DNA of 64,000 nucleotides from Vibrio ponticus (lineage in GTDB: Bacteria > Pseudomonadota > Gammaproteobacteria > Enterobacterales > Vibrionaceae), in assembly GCF_009938225.1 (NCBI RefSeq), contig NZ_AP019657.1, positions 2,170,001-2,234,000 on the forward strand, given 5' to 3'. The translations under genes and the position numbers were made by a program. This document shows positions 21,611-31,450 of the stretch, piece after piece (position 1 is the first letter of the stretch; every line of letters starts with the position of its first letter). The notes under the pieces are model-generated. The model made no database searches, was not told the origin of the DNA, and worked only from the letters and a program-made list of their open reading frames with translations.

Positions 21611-21994
21611 ATGTTTCCACACTTAACGGGTCTAGGCATACAAGATCCCAAACAGATTGAGCGCTATTCTTTGCGTCAAGAAGCCCACAAAGACGTACTC
21701 AAAATCTATTTCCGCAAACAAAAAGGCGAGCTCTTCGCCAAAAGCGTTAAATACAAATATCCACGCCAAATTAAAAACGTACTGGTTGACAGTGGCAGTC
21801 ACAAGTATAAAGAAGTCACCGAAATCAACCGCAATCTCACCCTAGTGATTGATGAACTCAATAAACTCACGAAACCAGAAAAAAGCGCCGAAGTGGACGT
21901 AAAACAGAAAATCCTGTCTGACTTACGTCATTTAGAAAAGGTGGTGTCGAGCAAAATTGCCGAGATAGAGGCAGATTTGGAGAAGCTGAAGTAA
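21611..21994 (+). CDS. yaeH: UPF0325/DUF3461 family protein (YaeH-like)
   Basis: This conserved gammaproteobacterial protein of unknown function is recognised from [24 protein letters not shown] and a charged Lys-rich body ([15 protein letters not shown]). The 127 residues have no signal peptide or membrane segment. The C terminus from about residue 75 is likely a coiled coil ([20 protein letters not shown]). It follows glnD by about 130 bp in the same direction. No molecular role is established. A palindromic element starts 5 bp after its stop. Confidence 0.9.
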   Translation: MFPHLTGLGIQDPKQIERYSLRQEAHKDVLKIYFRKQKGELFAKSVKYKYPRQIKNVLVDSGSHKYKEVTEINRNLTLVIDELNKLTKPEKSAEVDVKQKILSDLRHLEKVVSSKIAEIEADLEKLK

Positions 21995-21998
21995 GGCT

Positions 21999-22142
21999 GG
22001 GAACACAAAGCGATGACATCGCTTTGTTACGGATGAGGGAACGCTGCGCTACGGAGTTTGCTCCATTCCATAAGCGTTAGCGTTCCGTAAGCGAAGCGCA
22101 TTATGCTGAGCGCTCCCGAAGCATGGCAATGCCATGCGTTCC
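21999..22142. repeat. 144-bp palindromic intergenic element (MITE/REP-like candidate)
   Basis: The element is bounded by GGAAC and GTTCC and contains several nested palindromes. There is an 11-bp inverted repeat around 22005-22027 and a long imperfect hairpin from GGAACGCT (22038-22045) to AGCGTTCC (22079-22086) with an inner GGAG/CTCC stem. An AGCGC/GCGCT stem lies at 22095-22114 and an 8-bp palindrome GCATGGCA/TGCCATGC at 22121-22137. The GGAACGC heptamer recurs at the boundaries. It sits exactly between two convergent genes. No ORF is present. The structure suggests a multicopy structured repeat, but I see only one copy here. Confidence 0.55.
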
Positions 22143-22155
22143 AAAATCCATGAGA

Positions 22156-22659
22156 TTACATCCAACCCGCGTATTTGCCGACTAGGTAAAGTGCGACACC
22201 CGCCATCACACCGGCGACGATGTCATCAATCATAATACCTAAGCCGCCGTGGATGCGTTTATCTAGCCAACCAATTGGCCACGGTTTTACCATGTCAAAA
22301 AAGCGAAACAGGATAAAACCCGTCAGTAGCCATTTCCAATCGGTCGCAGAAAGTTGCAACATCGGCACGACCGCCATGGTAATCCAAAAACCAGCAAACT
22401 CATCCCAAACAATCGAGCCGTGATCATGCACGCCCATATCGTCAGAGGTAACTTGACAGATCTTTACACCGATCACACAAGCCACCAGCACCGCCAGCAA
22501 ATACCCACTTAATGGCAATTGAACCAACAGCAAATAGAAAGGGATCGCGGCTAACGTCCCCATCGTGCCTGGCACGACTGGAGAGAGACCACTACCAAAA
22601 CCCGTAGCGAGTAAATGCCAAGGGTTCTTTAAAGAGATCAGAGAAAGAGGGTTTGTCAT
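22156..22659 (-). CDS. pgpA: Phosphatidylglycerophosphatase A
   Basis: PgpA removes the phosphate from phosphatidylglycerol phosphate in the inner membrane. The 167-residue protein has the PgpA motifs GFGSGLSPVVPGTMGTLA near residue 20, DDMGVHDHGSIVWDEFAGFW at about 72-91 (acidic catalytic residues) and several hydrophobic segments. It lies 9 bp after thiL in the conserved order nusB-thiL-pgpA. Confidence 0.96.
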   Translation of the reverse strand: MTNPLSLISLKNPWHLLATGFGSGLSPVVPGTMGTLAAIPFYLLLVQLPLSGYLLAVLVACVIGVKICQVTSDDMGVHDHGSIVWDEFAGFWITMAVVPMLQLSATDWKWLLTGFILFRFFDMVKPWPIGWLDKRIHGGLGIMIDDIVAGVMAGVALYLVGKYAGWM

Positions 22660-22668
22660 AATTCGCTC

Positions 22669-23640
22669 TTAATTGGTTTTGAAATGATCGTAGCCATGAA
22701 GTTGCCACGCAAGTTGTTGACCTTGCTGAGTCAAAGTTAGCTCACCGCTATCGTTAATCGAGCCGATACGCGTGACCAAACAATCAATATTACTCAATGC
22801 ATGCCACATCGCTTGCTGCTGGTTTTCCGGGACAGTAAAACAAAGCTCATACTCTTCACCACTTGAGAGTGCGTATTGCTGCGCTTGTTGCTCACTCCCG
22901 ACAAACGCCAATAGCTGCGGCGAGAGCGGTAATTGTTCTACTTGTAATTGAGCACCGACACCAGAGCGCTTAAGTATATGACCTAAATCGGAAATAACAC
23001 CATCAGAAATATCAATCGCCGCACTAGCGATGCCTCTTAGTGCCTCGCCAACTTGGATTCGAGGCGTCGATAAATAATGACGTTTTTGCAGTTCATCAGC
23101 ATGAGGTTTGGTTAAATGTGCCGGCTCCAGTACCACATCCAGCCCGGCTTGACTGTCGCCTAGCCACCCTGTGACATAAACACCATCGCCCGGCTTCGCA
23201 CCACTACGTTGCAAGGCTTTACCGTGCGGGATCAAACCTTGCACCGTCAAGGTCAAACTTAGCGGTCCTTTGGTGGTATCCCCACCAATAAGCTGAATAC
23301 CATATTGATCAGCAAGCGCGAAGAAACTATCACAGAAAGGGGCAAGCCAAGCTTCGTCCACCTCGGGCATGGTTAAAGCAAAAGAGACCCATGCTGGCGT
23401 CGCTCCCATTGCAGCTAAATCGCTGATATTAGATGCTAGCGCCTTGTGTGCGACCCAAGCCGGATTCGCCGAAGATAAGAAATGGGTTCCCGCAACAAGC
23501 GTGTCAGTACTGATTGCAATTAGAGAGCCCACAGGCGCACTCACTAATGCACAGTCATCACCTGCCGCCAACACCACATCGCTGCGTGGTGTTTGTCGAC
23601 CAACAAAATATTTTTCGATCAGATTGAATTCGCCAGACAT
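22669..23640 (-). CDS. thiL: Thiamine-monophosphate kinase
   Basis: ThiL phosphorylates thiamine monophosphate to the coenzyme thiamine diphosphate. The 323-residue protein belongs to the PurM/SelD fold: AAGDDCALV near residue 27, ISTDTLVAGTHF near 45, IGGDTTKGPLSL near 118 and DISDGVISDLGHI near 210 are the nucleotide and metal motifs. It is separated from nusB by a terminator, unlike the tight coupling in some relatives, and is followed closely by pgpA. Confidence 0.96.
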   Translation of the reverse strand: MSGEFNLIEKYFVGRQTPRSDVVLAAGDDCALVSAPVGSLIAISTDTLVAGTHFLSSANPAWVAHKALASNISDLAAMGATPAWVSFALTMPEVDEAWLAPFCDSFFALADQYGIQLIGGDTTKGPLSLTLTVQGLIPHGKALQRSGAKPGDGVYVTGWLGDSQAGLDVVLEPAHLTKPHADELQKRHYLSTPRIQVGEALRGIASAAIDISDGVISDLGHILKRSGVGAQLQVEQLPLSPQLLAFVGSEQQAQQYALSSGEEYELCFTVPENQQQAMWHALSNIDCLVTRIGSINDSGELTLTQQGQQLAWQLHGYDHFKTN

Positions 23641-23675
23641 AGGATAGAGAAATGATGGAGTTAGGCTGTAGTATA

Positions 23676-23706
23676 TAAAAAAGGTCAGCGAATGCTGACC
23701 TTTTTA
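23676..23706. terminator. Terminator between nusB and thiL
   Basis: The perfect stem AAAAGGTCAGC/GCTGACCTTTT with a GAAT tetraloop and T-runs on both strands lies 13 bp after the nusB stop. thiL-pgpA transcription must come from readthrough or from a promoter in the roughly 35 bp before thiL. Confidence 0.85.
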
Positions 23707-23718
23707 GTTTTAAATCGA

Positions 23719-24186
23719 TTATTTCTTACGTACGTGCGGTGCTGCTTTATCTAGTACACCGTTCACGAATTTGTGGCTGTCTTCCGCAGCGAACACTTTA
23801 GCAAGTTCGATCGCTTCGTTGATAACCACTTTGTAAGGAACGTCTTCACGACGAGTCATCTCATACATAGCAAGACGCAGCAGCGCAAGCTCCATCAAAT
23901 CCAAATCTTGCATTGGACGTGAAGTGTATGGACGAATCTTACAATCTAGCTCTGTGTGACTTAGCACAACACCTGATAGAAGGTCACGGAAGTAAGCAAC
24001 GTCAGTGTCTGGTGCAGTTAGTGCAGGCTCTGATGCGTGATGCTCTTCCTCATCATACTTACCACCTGATAAAAACTGCTCTTCAATTGTGGCAACATTG
24101 TCTTTAGTAATTTGCCAAGAGTAGATCGCTTGTAGAGCGAATCGACGTGCATTACGACGTGCGGCTGGTTTCACACTGGCCCCCAT
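23719..24186 (-). CDS. nusB: Transcription antitermination factor NusB
   Basis: NusB binds boxA RNA with S10 (NusE) to keep RNA polymerase from terminating on rRNA operons. The 155-residue all-helical protein has the Arg-rich N terminus ([19 protein letters not shown]), [12 protein letters not shown] near 100 and [24 protein letters not shown] near 118, all typical. Its ATG overlaps the ribH stop by one base (TAATG), so they are translationally coupled. Confidence 0.97.
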   Translation of the reverse strand: MGASVKPAARRNARRFALQAIYSWQITKDNVATIEEQFLSGGKYDEEEHHASEPALTAPDTDVAYFRDLLSGVVLSHTELDCKIRPYTSRPMQDLDLMELALLRLAMYEMTRREDVPYKVVINEAIELAKVFAAEDSHKFVNGVLDKAAPHVRKK

Positions 24187-24656
24187 TAGGAATCAATTTC
24201 TGAAAGAACGTTAATCATCTCAAGTGCGCTTAGTGCAGCCTCTGCACCTTTATTACCAGCCTTGGTTCCTGCGCGCTCAATTGCTTGGTCAATTGTATCA
24301 ACGGTCAATACACCAAATGCTACTGGAAGGCTGTATTCCAGAGAAACTTGTGCAAGACCTTTGTTACATTCACTACAAACATAGTCAAAGTGTGGAGTAC
24401 CGCCACGAATTACTGTACCTAGAGATACAATCGCGTCGTACTTACCTGTTTTCGCTACACGTTGAGCTACAAGAGGCAGTTCAACCGCACCAGGACAACG
24501 AACAACAGTGATGTTGTCTTCGCTTACTTGTCCATGACGCTTTAAAGTATCGATTGCACCAGACAATAGACTTTCGTTAATAAAACTGTTGAAACGAGAA
24601 ATAACGATAGCAATTTTTGCGTTTGGCGCTGGGAAGCCACCCTCGATCACTTTCAT
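24186..24656 (-). CDS. ribH: 6,7-dimethyl-8-ribityllumazine synthase
   Basis: RibH condenses the pyrimidinedione with dihydroxybutanone phosphate in riboflavin synthesis and forms capsid-like assemblies. I chose the ATG at 24656 ([16 protein letters not shown]), giving exactly the 156 residues of E. coli RibH; the open frame to 24707 adds 17 residues outside the family. [22 protein letters not shown]-type CPGAVELPL and ALGTVIRG-like [16 protein letters not shown] are present. A terminator separates it from ribBX. Confidence 0.96.
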   Translation of the reverse strand: MKVIEGGFPAPNAKIAIVISRFNSFINESLLSGAIDTLKRHGQVSEDNITVVRCPGAVELPLVAQRVAKTGKYDAIVSLGTVIRGGTPHFDYVCSECNKGLAQVSLEYSLPVAFGVLTVDTIDQAIERAGTKAGNKGAEAALSALEMINVLSEIDS

Positions 24657-24749
24657 AAGCCTTCCTTTAACTATGTTCATCAAGTGAGAATCGCCGGATT
24701 CTAGCACAAAACTGTGAGCAATATCTAATAGGTTTTTACATATAGAAAA

Positions 24750-24782
24750 CGAAAAAGCGAGACGCCATCGACACCTCGCTTA
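24750..24782 (-). terminator. Terminator between ribBX and ribH
   Basis: On the minus strand AAGCGAG pairs with CTCGCTT around a 13-nt loop and is followed by TTTTTC. It begins about 25 bp after the ribBX stop. Confidence 0.65.
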
Positions 24783-24807
24783 ATTAGTTGATAAATAACA
24801 GCCTAGA

Positions 24808-25914
24808 TTACTCGGTTACATACTCAACCACATTCAAACCAAAACCACCCAAAGCATGGTAACGCTTGTTGGTAGAGGAAAGTAGGCGCATATCATGCAC
24901 ACCAAGATCCGCTAAGATTTGTGAACCAACCCCCACTCGACGCGATGTGCCCTGCTTTTTCGCCAGTGTTGGTGCGTTGCCTTGATCTTGCGCTTCAAAC
25001 ATTTTAACTCGATGAATCAGTAAATCGGTCGGCTCTTCGTTACCAAGAATCACTAACACACCGCCATCTTGACCAATGCGCTTCATCGCTTTATCAAGCG
25101 TCCAACTGCGCTCAGCATTGCGGTCACTGCGCAGCAAGTCAGTGAAAGTATCTTGCAGGTGCACGCGCACTAATGGCGCTTGATCCGCACTCTCTTTACA
25201 CAGTGCATAATGCACTTGGTTATCGATGGTATCGCGGTAAGTCACCAAATTAAACTCACCAAATTCAGTTGGCAGCTTACACTCTGCCACTCGTTCGATG
25301 GTCGTTTCAGTATTGTTACGGTACTCAATGAGATCCGCGATGGTGCCTAGTTTTAAACCATGCTTTTCGGCAAACACTTCCAGATCTGGGCGGCGCGCCA
25401 TGGTGCCGTCATCGTTAAGAATTTCAACAATCACAGATGCTGGCTCTAAACCCGCTAAACGCGCCAAATCACAACCAGCTTCAGTATGACCCGCACGAGT
25501 TAGTACACCGCCTTCCTGCGCTGCCAACGGAAAGATATGCCCAGGTTGAACTAGGTCTGCCGCTTTGGCATCTGGAGCAACTGCTGCTTGTACGGTACGT
25601 GCGCGGTCAGCAGCAGAGATACCTGTGGTCACCCCTTCAGCCGCTTCAATCGACACGGTAAAGTTAGTGGTGTATTGCGCATTGTTGTCTTGCACCATTG
25701 GTGGCAAACCAAGATTTTCACAACGTGCACGCGTCATTGTCAGGCAGATCAAACCTCTTCCATAAGTCGCCATAAAGTTAATCGCTTCTGGCGTAATATG
25801 TTCTGCGGCCATAATAAGGTCGCCTTCGTTCTCACGATCTTCGTCATCCATCAGGATAACCATTTTTCCTAAACGAATATCTTCGATAATTTCTTGAGGC
25901 GTACTAATTGGCAT
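24808..25914 (-). CDS. ribB: 3,4-dihydroxy-2-butanone 4-phosphate synthase with degenerate GTP cyclohydrolase II domain (RibBX)
   Basis: The N-terminal half (to about residue 205) is a full RibB domain: [20 protein letters not shown] holds the acidic metal ligands, and [16 protein letters not shown] and the RAGHTEA motif are intact. The C-terminal half resembles RibA, but the zinc site is gone: where RibA has HSECLTGD and RCDCG, this protein reads HLQDTFTD and RNAERSW, with no cysteines. It therefore should not act as GTP cyclohydrolase II. Such RibBX proteins are known in Proteobacteria, and a separate ribA must exist elsewhere. It is 368 residues long. Confidence 0.9.
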   Translation of the reverse strand: MPISTPQEIIEDIRLGKMVILMDDEDRENEGDLIMAAEHITPEAINFMATYGRGLICLTMTRARCENLGLPPMVQDNNAQYTTNFTVSIEAAEGVTTGISAADRARTVQAAVAPDAKAADLVQPGHIFPLAAQEGGVLTRAGHTEAGCDLARLAGLEPASVIVEILNDDGTMARRPDLEVFAEKHGLKLGTIADLIEYRNNTETTIERVAECKLPTEFGEFNLVTYRDTIDNQVHYALCKESADQAPLVRVHLQDTFTDLLRSDRNAERSWTLDKAMKRIGQDGGVLVILGNEEPTDLLIHRVKMFEAQDQGNAPTLAKKQGTSRRVGVGSQILADLGVHDMRLLSSTNKRYHALGGFGLNVVEYVTE

Positions 25915-25991
25915 TTTCCATTCCTATTTCTGACAGGTTTTGTTTGTAGCGAATTAAGGGCATATTGCAGGGCATAGTGCCCTATTTGCCA

Positions 25992-26645
25992 TCAGGCAAA
26001 GCCATTTTGTTGTAAAAATTCCATCGTGATACGTGACTCTGGCGCTTGAGGTTGCTGACTGGTCAGCAGTCGTTCCATATAGCGAGCCAATACATCGACT
26101 TCCAAATTCACTTTGCGTCCAACATGGAAGTCGGCAATCGTCGTCTCTTCACCGGTGTGTGGCACGATGGTGAGCTTAAAGGCATTTTTACGTAGCGCGT
26201 TAACCGTTAGACTAATCCCATCGACGGTAATTGAACCTTTTTCCGCGACGTACTTACTGATCTCTTCTGGCATCTCTACCCAGAACTCAATCGCTCGGCC
26301 AACTTGATTGCGCTCGACAATCTCGCCAACCCCATCAACGTGCCCTGATACAATGTGTCCACCAAAACGTGTGGTAGGCAACATCGCTTTTTCAAGATTC
26401 ACTTTTCCACCAACTTGATATTGGCTAAAGCCGGTTTTGTTAAGTGTTTCTAATGATAAATCCGCTGTATAACTATGATCGTTATAGGCAACCACAGTTA
26501 GACAGACGCCATTAGTAGCAATGCTATCACCGAGCTTAACATCGCTCATATCCAGCTTGCCGCTATCAACAGTAACACTAATATCTTCGCCCTTTGGCGT
26601 AATGGCAGTTAGCGTACCAACTGCTTCTACAATTCCAGTAAACAT
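25992..26645 (-). CDS. ribE: Riboflavin synthase, alpha chain
   Basis: This enzyme dismutates two 6,7-dimethyl-8-ribityllumazine molecules to riboflavin. The 217-residue protein is the typical tandem of two lumazine-binding barrels: MFTGIVEAVGTL starts repeat one and GHIVSGHVDGVGEIV (about 97) starts repeat two. NGVCLTV and DGISLTVN mark the equivalent sites. It sits 2 bp after ribD. In E. coli nomenclature the same gene is called ribC. Confidence 0.96.
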   Translation of the reverse strand: MFTGIVEAVGTLTAITPKGEDISVTVDSGKLDMSDVKLGDSIATNGVCLTVVAYNDHSYTADLSLETLNKTGFSQYQVGGKVNLEKAMLPTTRFGGHIVSGHVDGVGEIVERNQVGRAIEFWVEMPEEISKYVAEKGSITVDGISLTVNALRKNAFKLTIVPHTGEETTIADFHVGRKVNLEVDVLARYMERLLTSQQPQAPESRITMEFLQQNGFA

Positions 26646-26647
26646 AA

Positions 26648-27754
26648 CTATTGTTCTTTATAGAGTGGTTTCGCAATGATACGAATATCTGGGCCGACTT
26701 GAGTAACGTCTTTGATCTCCAAATCGATAACTTGTGACATTGCCGTCAAACCAAGCGCGCCGATCAAGCCACGACCATCGCTTCCCATCAGTTTAGGCGC
26801 TAAATAGAGTACCAGCTCATCGACTAAGCCAAGCTTGATCATCGAACTTGCTAACGTCGCTCCGGCTTCCACCCATAAGTGGTTGATGTTGTGATCGGTC
26901 GCTAAGACTGCCACTAAATGTTGCAGGTCAATTTGCCCCTGTTCATCGAGCTTAGCCGTCACCTCGCCCTGCTCAGATACACGCAGAATGTCGCCCTCAG
27001 TGGCAAACAACTTCAGCTCAGGATGCAATTGATTCTGACGGTCTAAAATCACCCGCAGTGGTTGACGCACTAACTCCGGTTGGTAGCTCGCTTGAACCGA
27101 TAGCGGTAAATCACTCCATCGCACATTCAGAGAAGCGTTATCATCAATAACCGTTTTGCTAGTAGAGAGAATCGCCCCAGACTTAGCACGCAGTCGCTGC
27201 ACATCTTGGCGAGCTTGAGGAGAAGTGATCCATTGACTTTGACCATTTGCCAACGCCGTCTGACCATCAAGACTGGCCGCCATTTTAAGTTGCACAAATG
27301 GCTTGCCCGTTTCCATACGTTGAAGAAACGCTGGATTTAGCGCCCGAGCGTCAGCTTCTAACAAACCGACCTGTACTTCAATGCCGGCATCACGCAGCAT
27401 TCCGATACCTCGCCCGGCAACCTGCGGGTTAGGATCTTGCATCGCACAGACCACTCGCGCCACTTTGGCTTTAATTAACCCTTCAGCACAAGGCGGGGTT
27501 CGACCATAGTGAGAGCATGGCTCTAACGTAACATAGGCCGTCGCACCTTGAGCACGCTCGCCAGCCATACGTAAAGCATGAACTTCGGCATGAGGCTCCC
27601 CGGCTTTGGCGTGATAACCTTCACCGACAATCTCATCCCCCTGAGTGATCACACACCCCACATTAGGGTTTGGTGCGGTGGTATAAGTACCACGCTGTGC
27701 AAGTTTGATTGCGCGCAGCATCATGGCGTGATCTTGAGCACTGAATTCAGCCAT
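26648..27754 (-). CDS. ribD: Riboflavin biosynthesis deaminase/reductase RibD
   Basis: RibD carries out the second and third steps of riboflavin synthesis. The N-terminal deaminase has the zinc motif with His55, Glu57 (HAEVHAL), Cys80 and Cys89 (PCSHYGRTPPC). The C-terminal reductase (from about residue 147) has KMAASLDGQTALANG and VEAGATLASSMI for NADPH and substrate binding. The 368-residue length matches E. coli (367). It lies 12 bp downstream of nrdR. Confidence 0.97.
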   Translation of the reverse strand: MAEFSAQDHAMMLRAIKLAQRGTYTTAPNPNVGCVITQGDEIVGEGYHAKAGEPHAEVHALRMAGERAQGATAYVTLEPCSHYGRTPPCAEGLIKAKVARVVCAMQDPNPQVAGRGIGMLRDAGIEVQVGLLEADARALNPAFLQRMETGKPFVQLKMAASLDGQTALANGQSQWITSPQARQDVQRLRAKSGAILSTSKTVIDDNASLNVRWSDLPLSVQASYQPELVRQPLRVILDRQNQLHPELKLFATEGDILRVSEQGEVTAKLDEQGQIDLQHLVAVLATDHNINHLWVEAGATLASSMIKLGLVDELVLYLAPKLMGSDGRGLIGALGLTAMSQVIDLEIKDVTQVGPDIRIIAKPLYKEQ

Positions 27755-27766
27755 AATTACACCTAC

Positions 27767-28216
27767 TTAATCTTCGAGTTTCGCGATTTCTTCGCCAAAC
27801 TCACGGATATCTTCAAAACTGCGGTAAACCGACGCGAAACGAATATAGGCAACTTTATCGAGCTCTTTCAATTGCTCCATCACTAAGTTACCGACCATTT
27901 CACTCGGCACTTCACGCTCGCCCGTCGCACGCAACTTAGATTTGATCATGCTAATTGCAAGCTCGACAGCATCTGCGCTCACTGGGCGCTTCTCTAATGC
28001 ACGCTGCAGTCCACCAACCATTTTATCTTCATTAAATGGTTCGCGGTTACCGTTAGATTTTATTACGCGAGGCATGACTAGCTCAGCGGTTTCAAATGTC
28101 GTAAAACGCTCGCTACACGCCAAGCACTGTCTGCGACGGCGCACTTGATGGCCATCAGCCACTAATCGAGAATCGATAACTTTGGTATCGGTCTCGGAGC
28201 AAAAAGGACAATGCAT
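27767..28216 (-). CDS. nrdR: Transcriptional repressor NrdR
   Basis: NrdR represses ribonucleotide reductase genes according to ATP/dATP. The 149-residue protein has a zinc ribbon with Cys3, Cys6, Cys31 and Cys34, the RRRRQC basic stretch that contacts DNA and an ATP-cone domain from about residue 49 ([15 protein letters not shown]). AGGTAAT immediately precedes the ATG. It starts the nrdR-ribD-ribE-ribBX unit. Confidence 0.97.
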   Translation of the reverse strand: MHCPFCSETDTKVIDSRLVADGHQVRRRRQCLACSERFTTFETAELVMPRVIKSNGNREPFNEDKMVGGLQRALEKRPVSADAVELAISMIKSKLRATGEREVPSEMVGNLVMEQLKELDKVAYIRFASVYRSFEDIREFGEEIAKLED

Positions 28217-28267
28217 ATTACCTCCATATCAATGCCAGTAGTGTAGCGGAATTAACAACTTGAATAA

Positions 28268-28296
28268 AAGAAAAAGGGGCTTGATAGCCCCTTTTC
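28268..28296. terminator. Terminator after proA
   Basis: AAAGGGGCT/AGCCCCTTT with a TGAT loop and T-runs on both sides lies about 75 bp after the proA stop and ends the proBA transcript before nrdR. Confidence 0.85.
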
Positions 28297-28371
28297 ACTG
28301 CATATTTCGCATATTACCGCAATTAGTTACGGGAGCTGCAACGATCTTGCAGCGTCGAATATGAGCCGTGT

Positions 28372-29622
28372 TTAACTGCGCGCCAAGTAGTTGGCTTTAC
28401 CCACCCACTTATAGCTGGTTAACTCTTCTAAGCCCATTGGACCACGAGCATGCAATTTCTGCGTCGATACAGCCACTTCAGCACCAAGACCAAATTGTGC
28501 ACCATCGGTAAAACGCGTCGATGCGTTAACGTACACCGCTGCCGAACCTACAGAGTTAATGAAACGCTCCGCATTCTCTAAGCTATTAGTCATGATCGCA
28601 TCTGAGTGGCTAGCATTGTGCACACGCATATGATCAATCGCTTCAGCCACATCCGCCACCACTTTCACACCTAAGGTGTAGCTTAACCATTCAGTGTCGA
28701 AATCGCCTTCACCCGCGTCACGCAGATCTTGAGCGTTACCCAACAGTGCCTTCGCCTTTGGTTCTGCCACCAGTGCCACTTTACCGTTTAGGCGCTCTGC
28801 CAACATTGGTAAAAACTCAGCCGCGACTGTTTCATCCACCAGTAACGTATCCAAAGCGTTACACGCCGAAGGACGTTGCACTTTCGCGTTTTCAACCACA
28901 TCAAGTGACTTAACCAGATCAGCCGTTTGGTCAACAAAGATATGACTGATACCAAAGCCACCAATAATCACCGGAATGGTACTGTTCTCTTTACACATTT
29001 TGTGCAGACCAGCACCACCACGTGGGATGATCATATCCACGTAGTCATCGAGTTTAAGTAATTGCGAAACCAATTCACGATCAGGCTTTTCAATGTACTG
29101 CACCGACGCCGCAGGTAGACCTGCTTTATCCAAGGCAACTTGAATGACCTTCACCAGCTCCATGTTAGAGAAGAAGGTTTCTTTACCACCACGTAAAATA
29201 CTCGCATTACCCGTTTTTAAACACAAAGCAGCAATATCAATGGTCACATTCGGACGCGCTTCATAGATGACGCCAACCACACCAAGCGGCACGCGACGGC
29301 GAGATAGAGACATGCCATTTTCCAGCACTTTGCTATCGATTTCACTGCCAACAGGATCGTTAAGGCTAATTACGTTGCGCACATCGTTAGCAATCCCCGC
29401 TAAACGCGCGTCATTAAGTAGCAAGCGGTCAAGTAGCGCGTCAGTCAGACCCGCTTGGCGACCTAATTCAATGTCTTTTTCGTTAGCAGCCAAAATTGCT
29501 GCTGAGTTCGCTTCTAGCTCGTCAGCGATAATTGCTAACGCTTGGTTTTTCTGCGCAGTCGAAGCTGTCGCTAGTACGAAAGCAGCGTCCTTCGCTGCTT
29601 TACCCATATTAGTTAAATCCAC
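28372..29622 (-). CDS. proA: Gamma-glutamyl phosphate reductase
   Basis: ProA reduces gamma-glutamyl phosphate to glutamate semialdehyde with NADPH, the second step of proline synthesis. The frame starts at a GTG (29622) with AAGGAAGTGAC just before it. At 416 residues it matches E. coli ProA (417). YEARPNVT near 122, [11 protein letters not shown] near 139 and the catalytic Cys in [12 protein letters not shown] near 253 are intact. proB lies 95 bp upstream. Confidence 0.97.
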   Translation of the reverse strand: MDLTNMGKAAKDAAFVLATASTAQKNQALAIIADELEANSAAILAANEKDIELGRQAGLTDALLDRLLLNDARLAGIANDVRNVISLNDPVGSEIDSKVLENGMSLSRRRVPLGVVGVIYEARPNVTIDIAALCLKTGNASILRGGKETFFSNMELVKVIQVALDKAGLPAASVQYIEKPDRELVSQLLKLDDYVDMIIPRGGAGLHKMCKENSTIPVIIGGFGISHIFVDQTADLVKSLDVVENAKVQRPSACNALDTLLVDETVAAEFLPMLAERLNGKVALVAEPKAKALLGNAQDLRDAGEGDFDTEWLSYTLGVKVVADVAEAIDHMRVHNASHSDAIMTNSLENAERFINSVGSAAVYVNASTRFTDGAQFGLGAEVAVSTQKLHARGPMGLEELTSYKWVGKANYLARS

Positions 29623-29717
29623 GTCACTTCCTTACTGTCCTTGACCACTTCAAACTCGCTCTGGCATTCAAACCGCTGTCACCATTGCCCATCTCAAGTA
29701 GTTAGGATGAATATTTG

Positions 29718-30857
29718 TTATTCTTGAATCACGACCATGTTGTCGCGGTGCATCACTTCTGAGCCATAGTCATAACCTAAAATGGTTAAGATATCTTTAC
29801 TATGGTGACCAAGGATCTTATCCATATCATTACTTGAATAAGCCGAAATACCACGGGCAACTAATTTGCCTGCTTGGTCATTAATGCGTACTACATCACC
29901 ACGGCTAAACTTGCCGCTTACTTTAATTACGCCTTTCGCCAGTAAGCTACTGCCTTTACCTACCACCGCATTCACTGCGCCTTGGTCGATAACAAACTCA
30001 CCTGTTGCAGCGGGTCCTGCAAGAATCCAACGCTTACGGTTCTCTAACGCCTCTTCACAAGGAAGGAAACGCGTCCCTTGAGGCTCGTCGCCAAGAGAAT
30101 CAAAGATTACATTTGGCGCACTACCAGCAGCAATAATCACCTCAATACCTGCACGGCGCGCAATATCCGCCGCTTGCAGTTTGGTTGCCATACCACCTGT
30201 ACCTAAAGTCGTGCCACTGCCACCAGCGATTTTACGCAATGTGTCATCAATGGTTTTCACTTCTTTAATCAATTCTGCGTTTGGATCTTTGCGCGGATCT
30301 GCGGTAAACAAACCTTTTTGGTCGGTCAGTAGCAGCAGTTTATCTGCGCCACATAAAATACCCACCAACGCCGATAAGTTATCGTTATCGCCCACTTTAA
30401 TTTCGTTGGTCGCAACGGCGTCGTTTTCGTTTACCACGGGAATAATTTCATGCTCGATAAGCGCATTTATCGTGTCACGCGCGTTTAGAAAACGCTCACG
30501 GTCATTCAGGTCAGCGCGCGTTAAAAGCATTTGACCAATTTTCATGCCGTAAATGGCGAACAGAGATTCCCAGGTTTGAATCAACTGACTCTGCCCCACT
30601 GCGGCAAGCAATTGCTTGCTCGACATCGCGTTGGGCAGTGCGGGGTAACCAAGGTGCTCACGACCTGCCGCAATAGCGCCAGACGTTACAATAACCACTG
30701 AGTGGCCAAGTTTTTTAAGCTCTGCACACTGACGTACCAACTCCACCATATGAGCACGGTTTAGTTGTAGCGTACCGCCAGTTAGTACACTGGTACCAAG
30801 TTTGACAACCACTGTTTGTGGTTGAGCAACTTTTCCGCATTGTTGATTCGTTGTCAT
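29718..30857 (-). CDS. proB: Glutamate 5-kinase
   Basis: ProB makes gamma-glutamyl phosphate and is the feedback-inhibited first enzyme of proline synthesis. The 379-residue protein has the amino acid kinase domain ([12 protein letters not shown] near residue 17, [14 protein letters not shown] near 60, [21 protein letters not shown] near 145, [12 protein letters not shown] near 220) and a C-terminal PUA domain from about 285. In E. coli the first-half kinase and PUA domains have the same layout. It precedes proA in an operon. Confidence 0.97.
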   Translation of the reverse strand: MTTNQQCGKVAQPQTVVVKLGTSVLTGGTLQLNRAHMVELVRQCAELKKLGHSVVIVTSGAIAAGREHLGYPALPNAMSSKQLLAAVGQSQLIQTWESLFAIYGMKIGQMLLTRADLNDRERFLNARDTINALIEHEIIPVVNENDAVATNEIKVGDNDNLSALVGILCGADKLLLLTDQKGLFTADPRKDPNAELIKEVKTIDDTLRKIAGGSGTTLGTGGMATKLQAADIARRAGIEVIIAAGSAPNVIFDSLGDEPQGTRFLPCEEALENRKRWILAGPAATGEFVIDQGAVNAVVGKGSSLLAKGVIKVSGKFSRGDVVRINDQAGKLVARGISAYSSNDMDKILGHHSKDILTILGYDYGSEVMHRDNMVVIQE

Positions 30858-30923
30858 GATAAATTGAATTAATAAAAAACAAGAGCTGTTGTTTTATCAA
30901 TCAAAAGCGAATTAAACAAGCAG

Positions 30924-30949
30924 AAAAGGCGCTAATCAGCGCCTTTTTA
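30924..30949 (-). terminator. Terminator after crl
   Basis: AGGCGCT/AGCGCCT with a 4-nt loop and T-rich flank on the minus strand, about 30 bp after the crl stop. It isolates crl from proBA. Confidence 0.8.
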
Positions 30950-30977
30950 CTAGTCAATGAGGATTATCAGAGTCAAG

Positions 30978-31367
30978 TTAGACAAATTCGACCGATTCTT
31001 TATGCAGCGTCACCTTCATTGCATATTCTTCTTGCAACATCTCTAACAAAGATTGGTGAAAGCTATTTTGGATGCGATTCACATCCGCGACTGCGCTTTT
31101 CGGCAAAGATTCCTCAACCCATTCCCCTTTGTTGTTGTACTTACCGATGCGATAGCGCGCAGCAAATTGATTATCTTGTTGTTCAAGTTCCATCCACCAC
31201 CCCCAGAACTCCCGCTCTTCCGGTGACTTCTTGTCATTGACGCAAACACCTAAACAATCAAAAAGATAGAAACCTTCTTTGCTTTGCGATTCTCGTAGAT
31301 AAGGACCTAGCGCCCTCAGACTGGATAACAAGCGAAAATGAGTCGGAATCTTGGTCACTTTTGACAT
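30978..31367 (-). CDS. crl: Sigma factor-binding protein Crl
   Basis: Crl binds sigma S and helps it assemble with core RNA polymerase in stationary phase. The 129-residue protein shows the Crl features: PTHFRLLSSLRALGPYLRE at the N terminus, FYLFDCLGVCVND near 33 and the WGWWMELEQQ segment near 58. The E. coli protein is 133 residues. The gpt-frsA-crl-proBA neighbourhood is shared with E. coli. Confidence 0.95.
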   Translation of the reverse strand: MSKVTKIPTHFRLLSSLRALGPYLRESQSKEGFYLFDCLGVCVNDKKSPEEREFWGWWMELEQQDNQFAARYRIGKYNNKGEWVEESLPKSAVADVNRIQNSFHQSLLEMLQEEYAMKVTLHKESVEFV

Positions 31368-31395
31368 ATTGACTCTCCATAGTTTTAGTTATTTA

Positions 31396-31422
31396 GTTAG
31401 GCACAAACCCCATGTGCCTAAC
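31396..31422. other. Inverted repeat between frsA and crl
   Basis: A 10-bp perfect repeat GTTAGGCACA/TGTGCCTAAC with a 7-nt loop lies midway in the 83-bp gap between the crl ATG and the frsA stop. It has no T-run, so it is a processing hairpin or operator rather than a clear terminator. Confidence 0.45.
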
Positions 31423-31450
31423 CTTACTGTTAACTAAATTAGTAGAGAAG

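Noticed and set aside
25915..25991. Possible FMN riboswitch before ribBX (searched 25915-25991 between ribE and ribBX)
   Set aside because: The spacer is only 77 bp and holds two small hairpins; the FMN aptamer is much larger and its conserved segments are absent.
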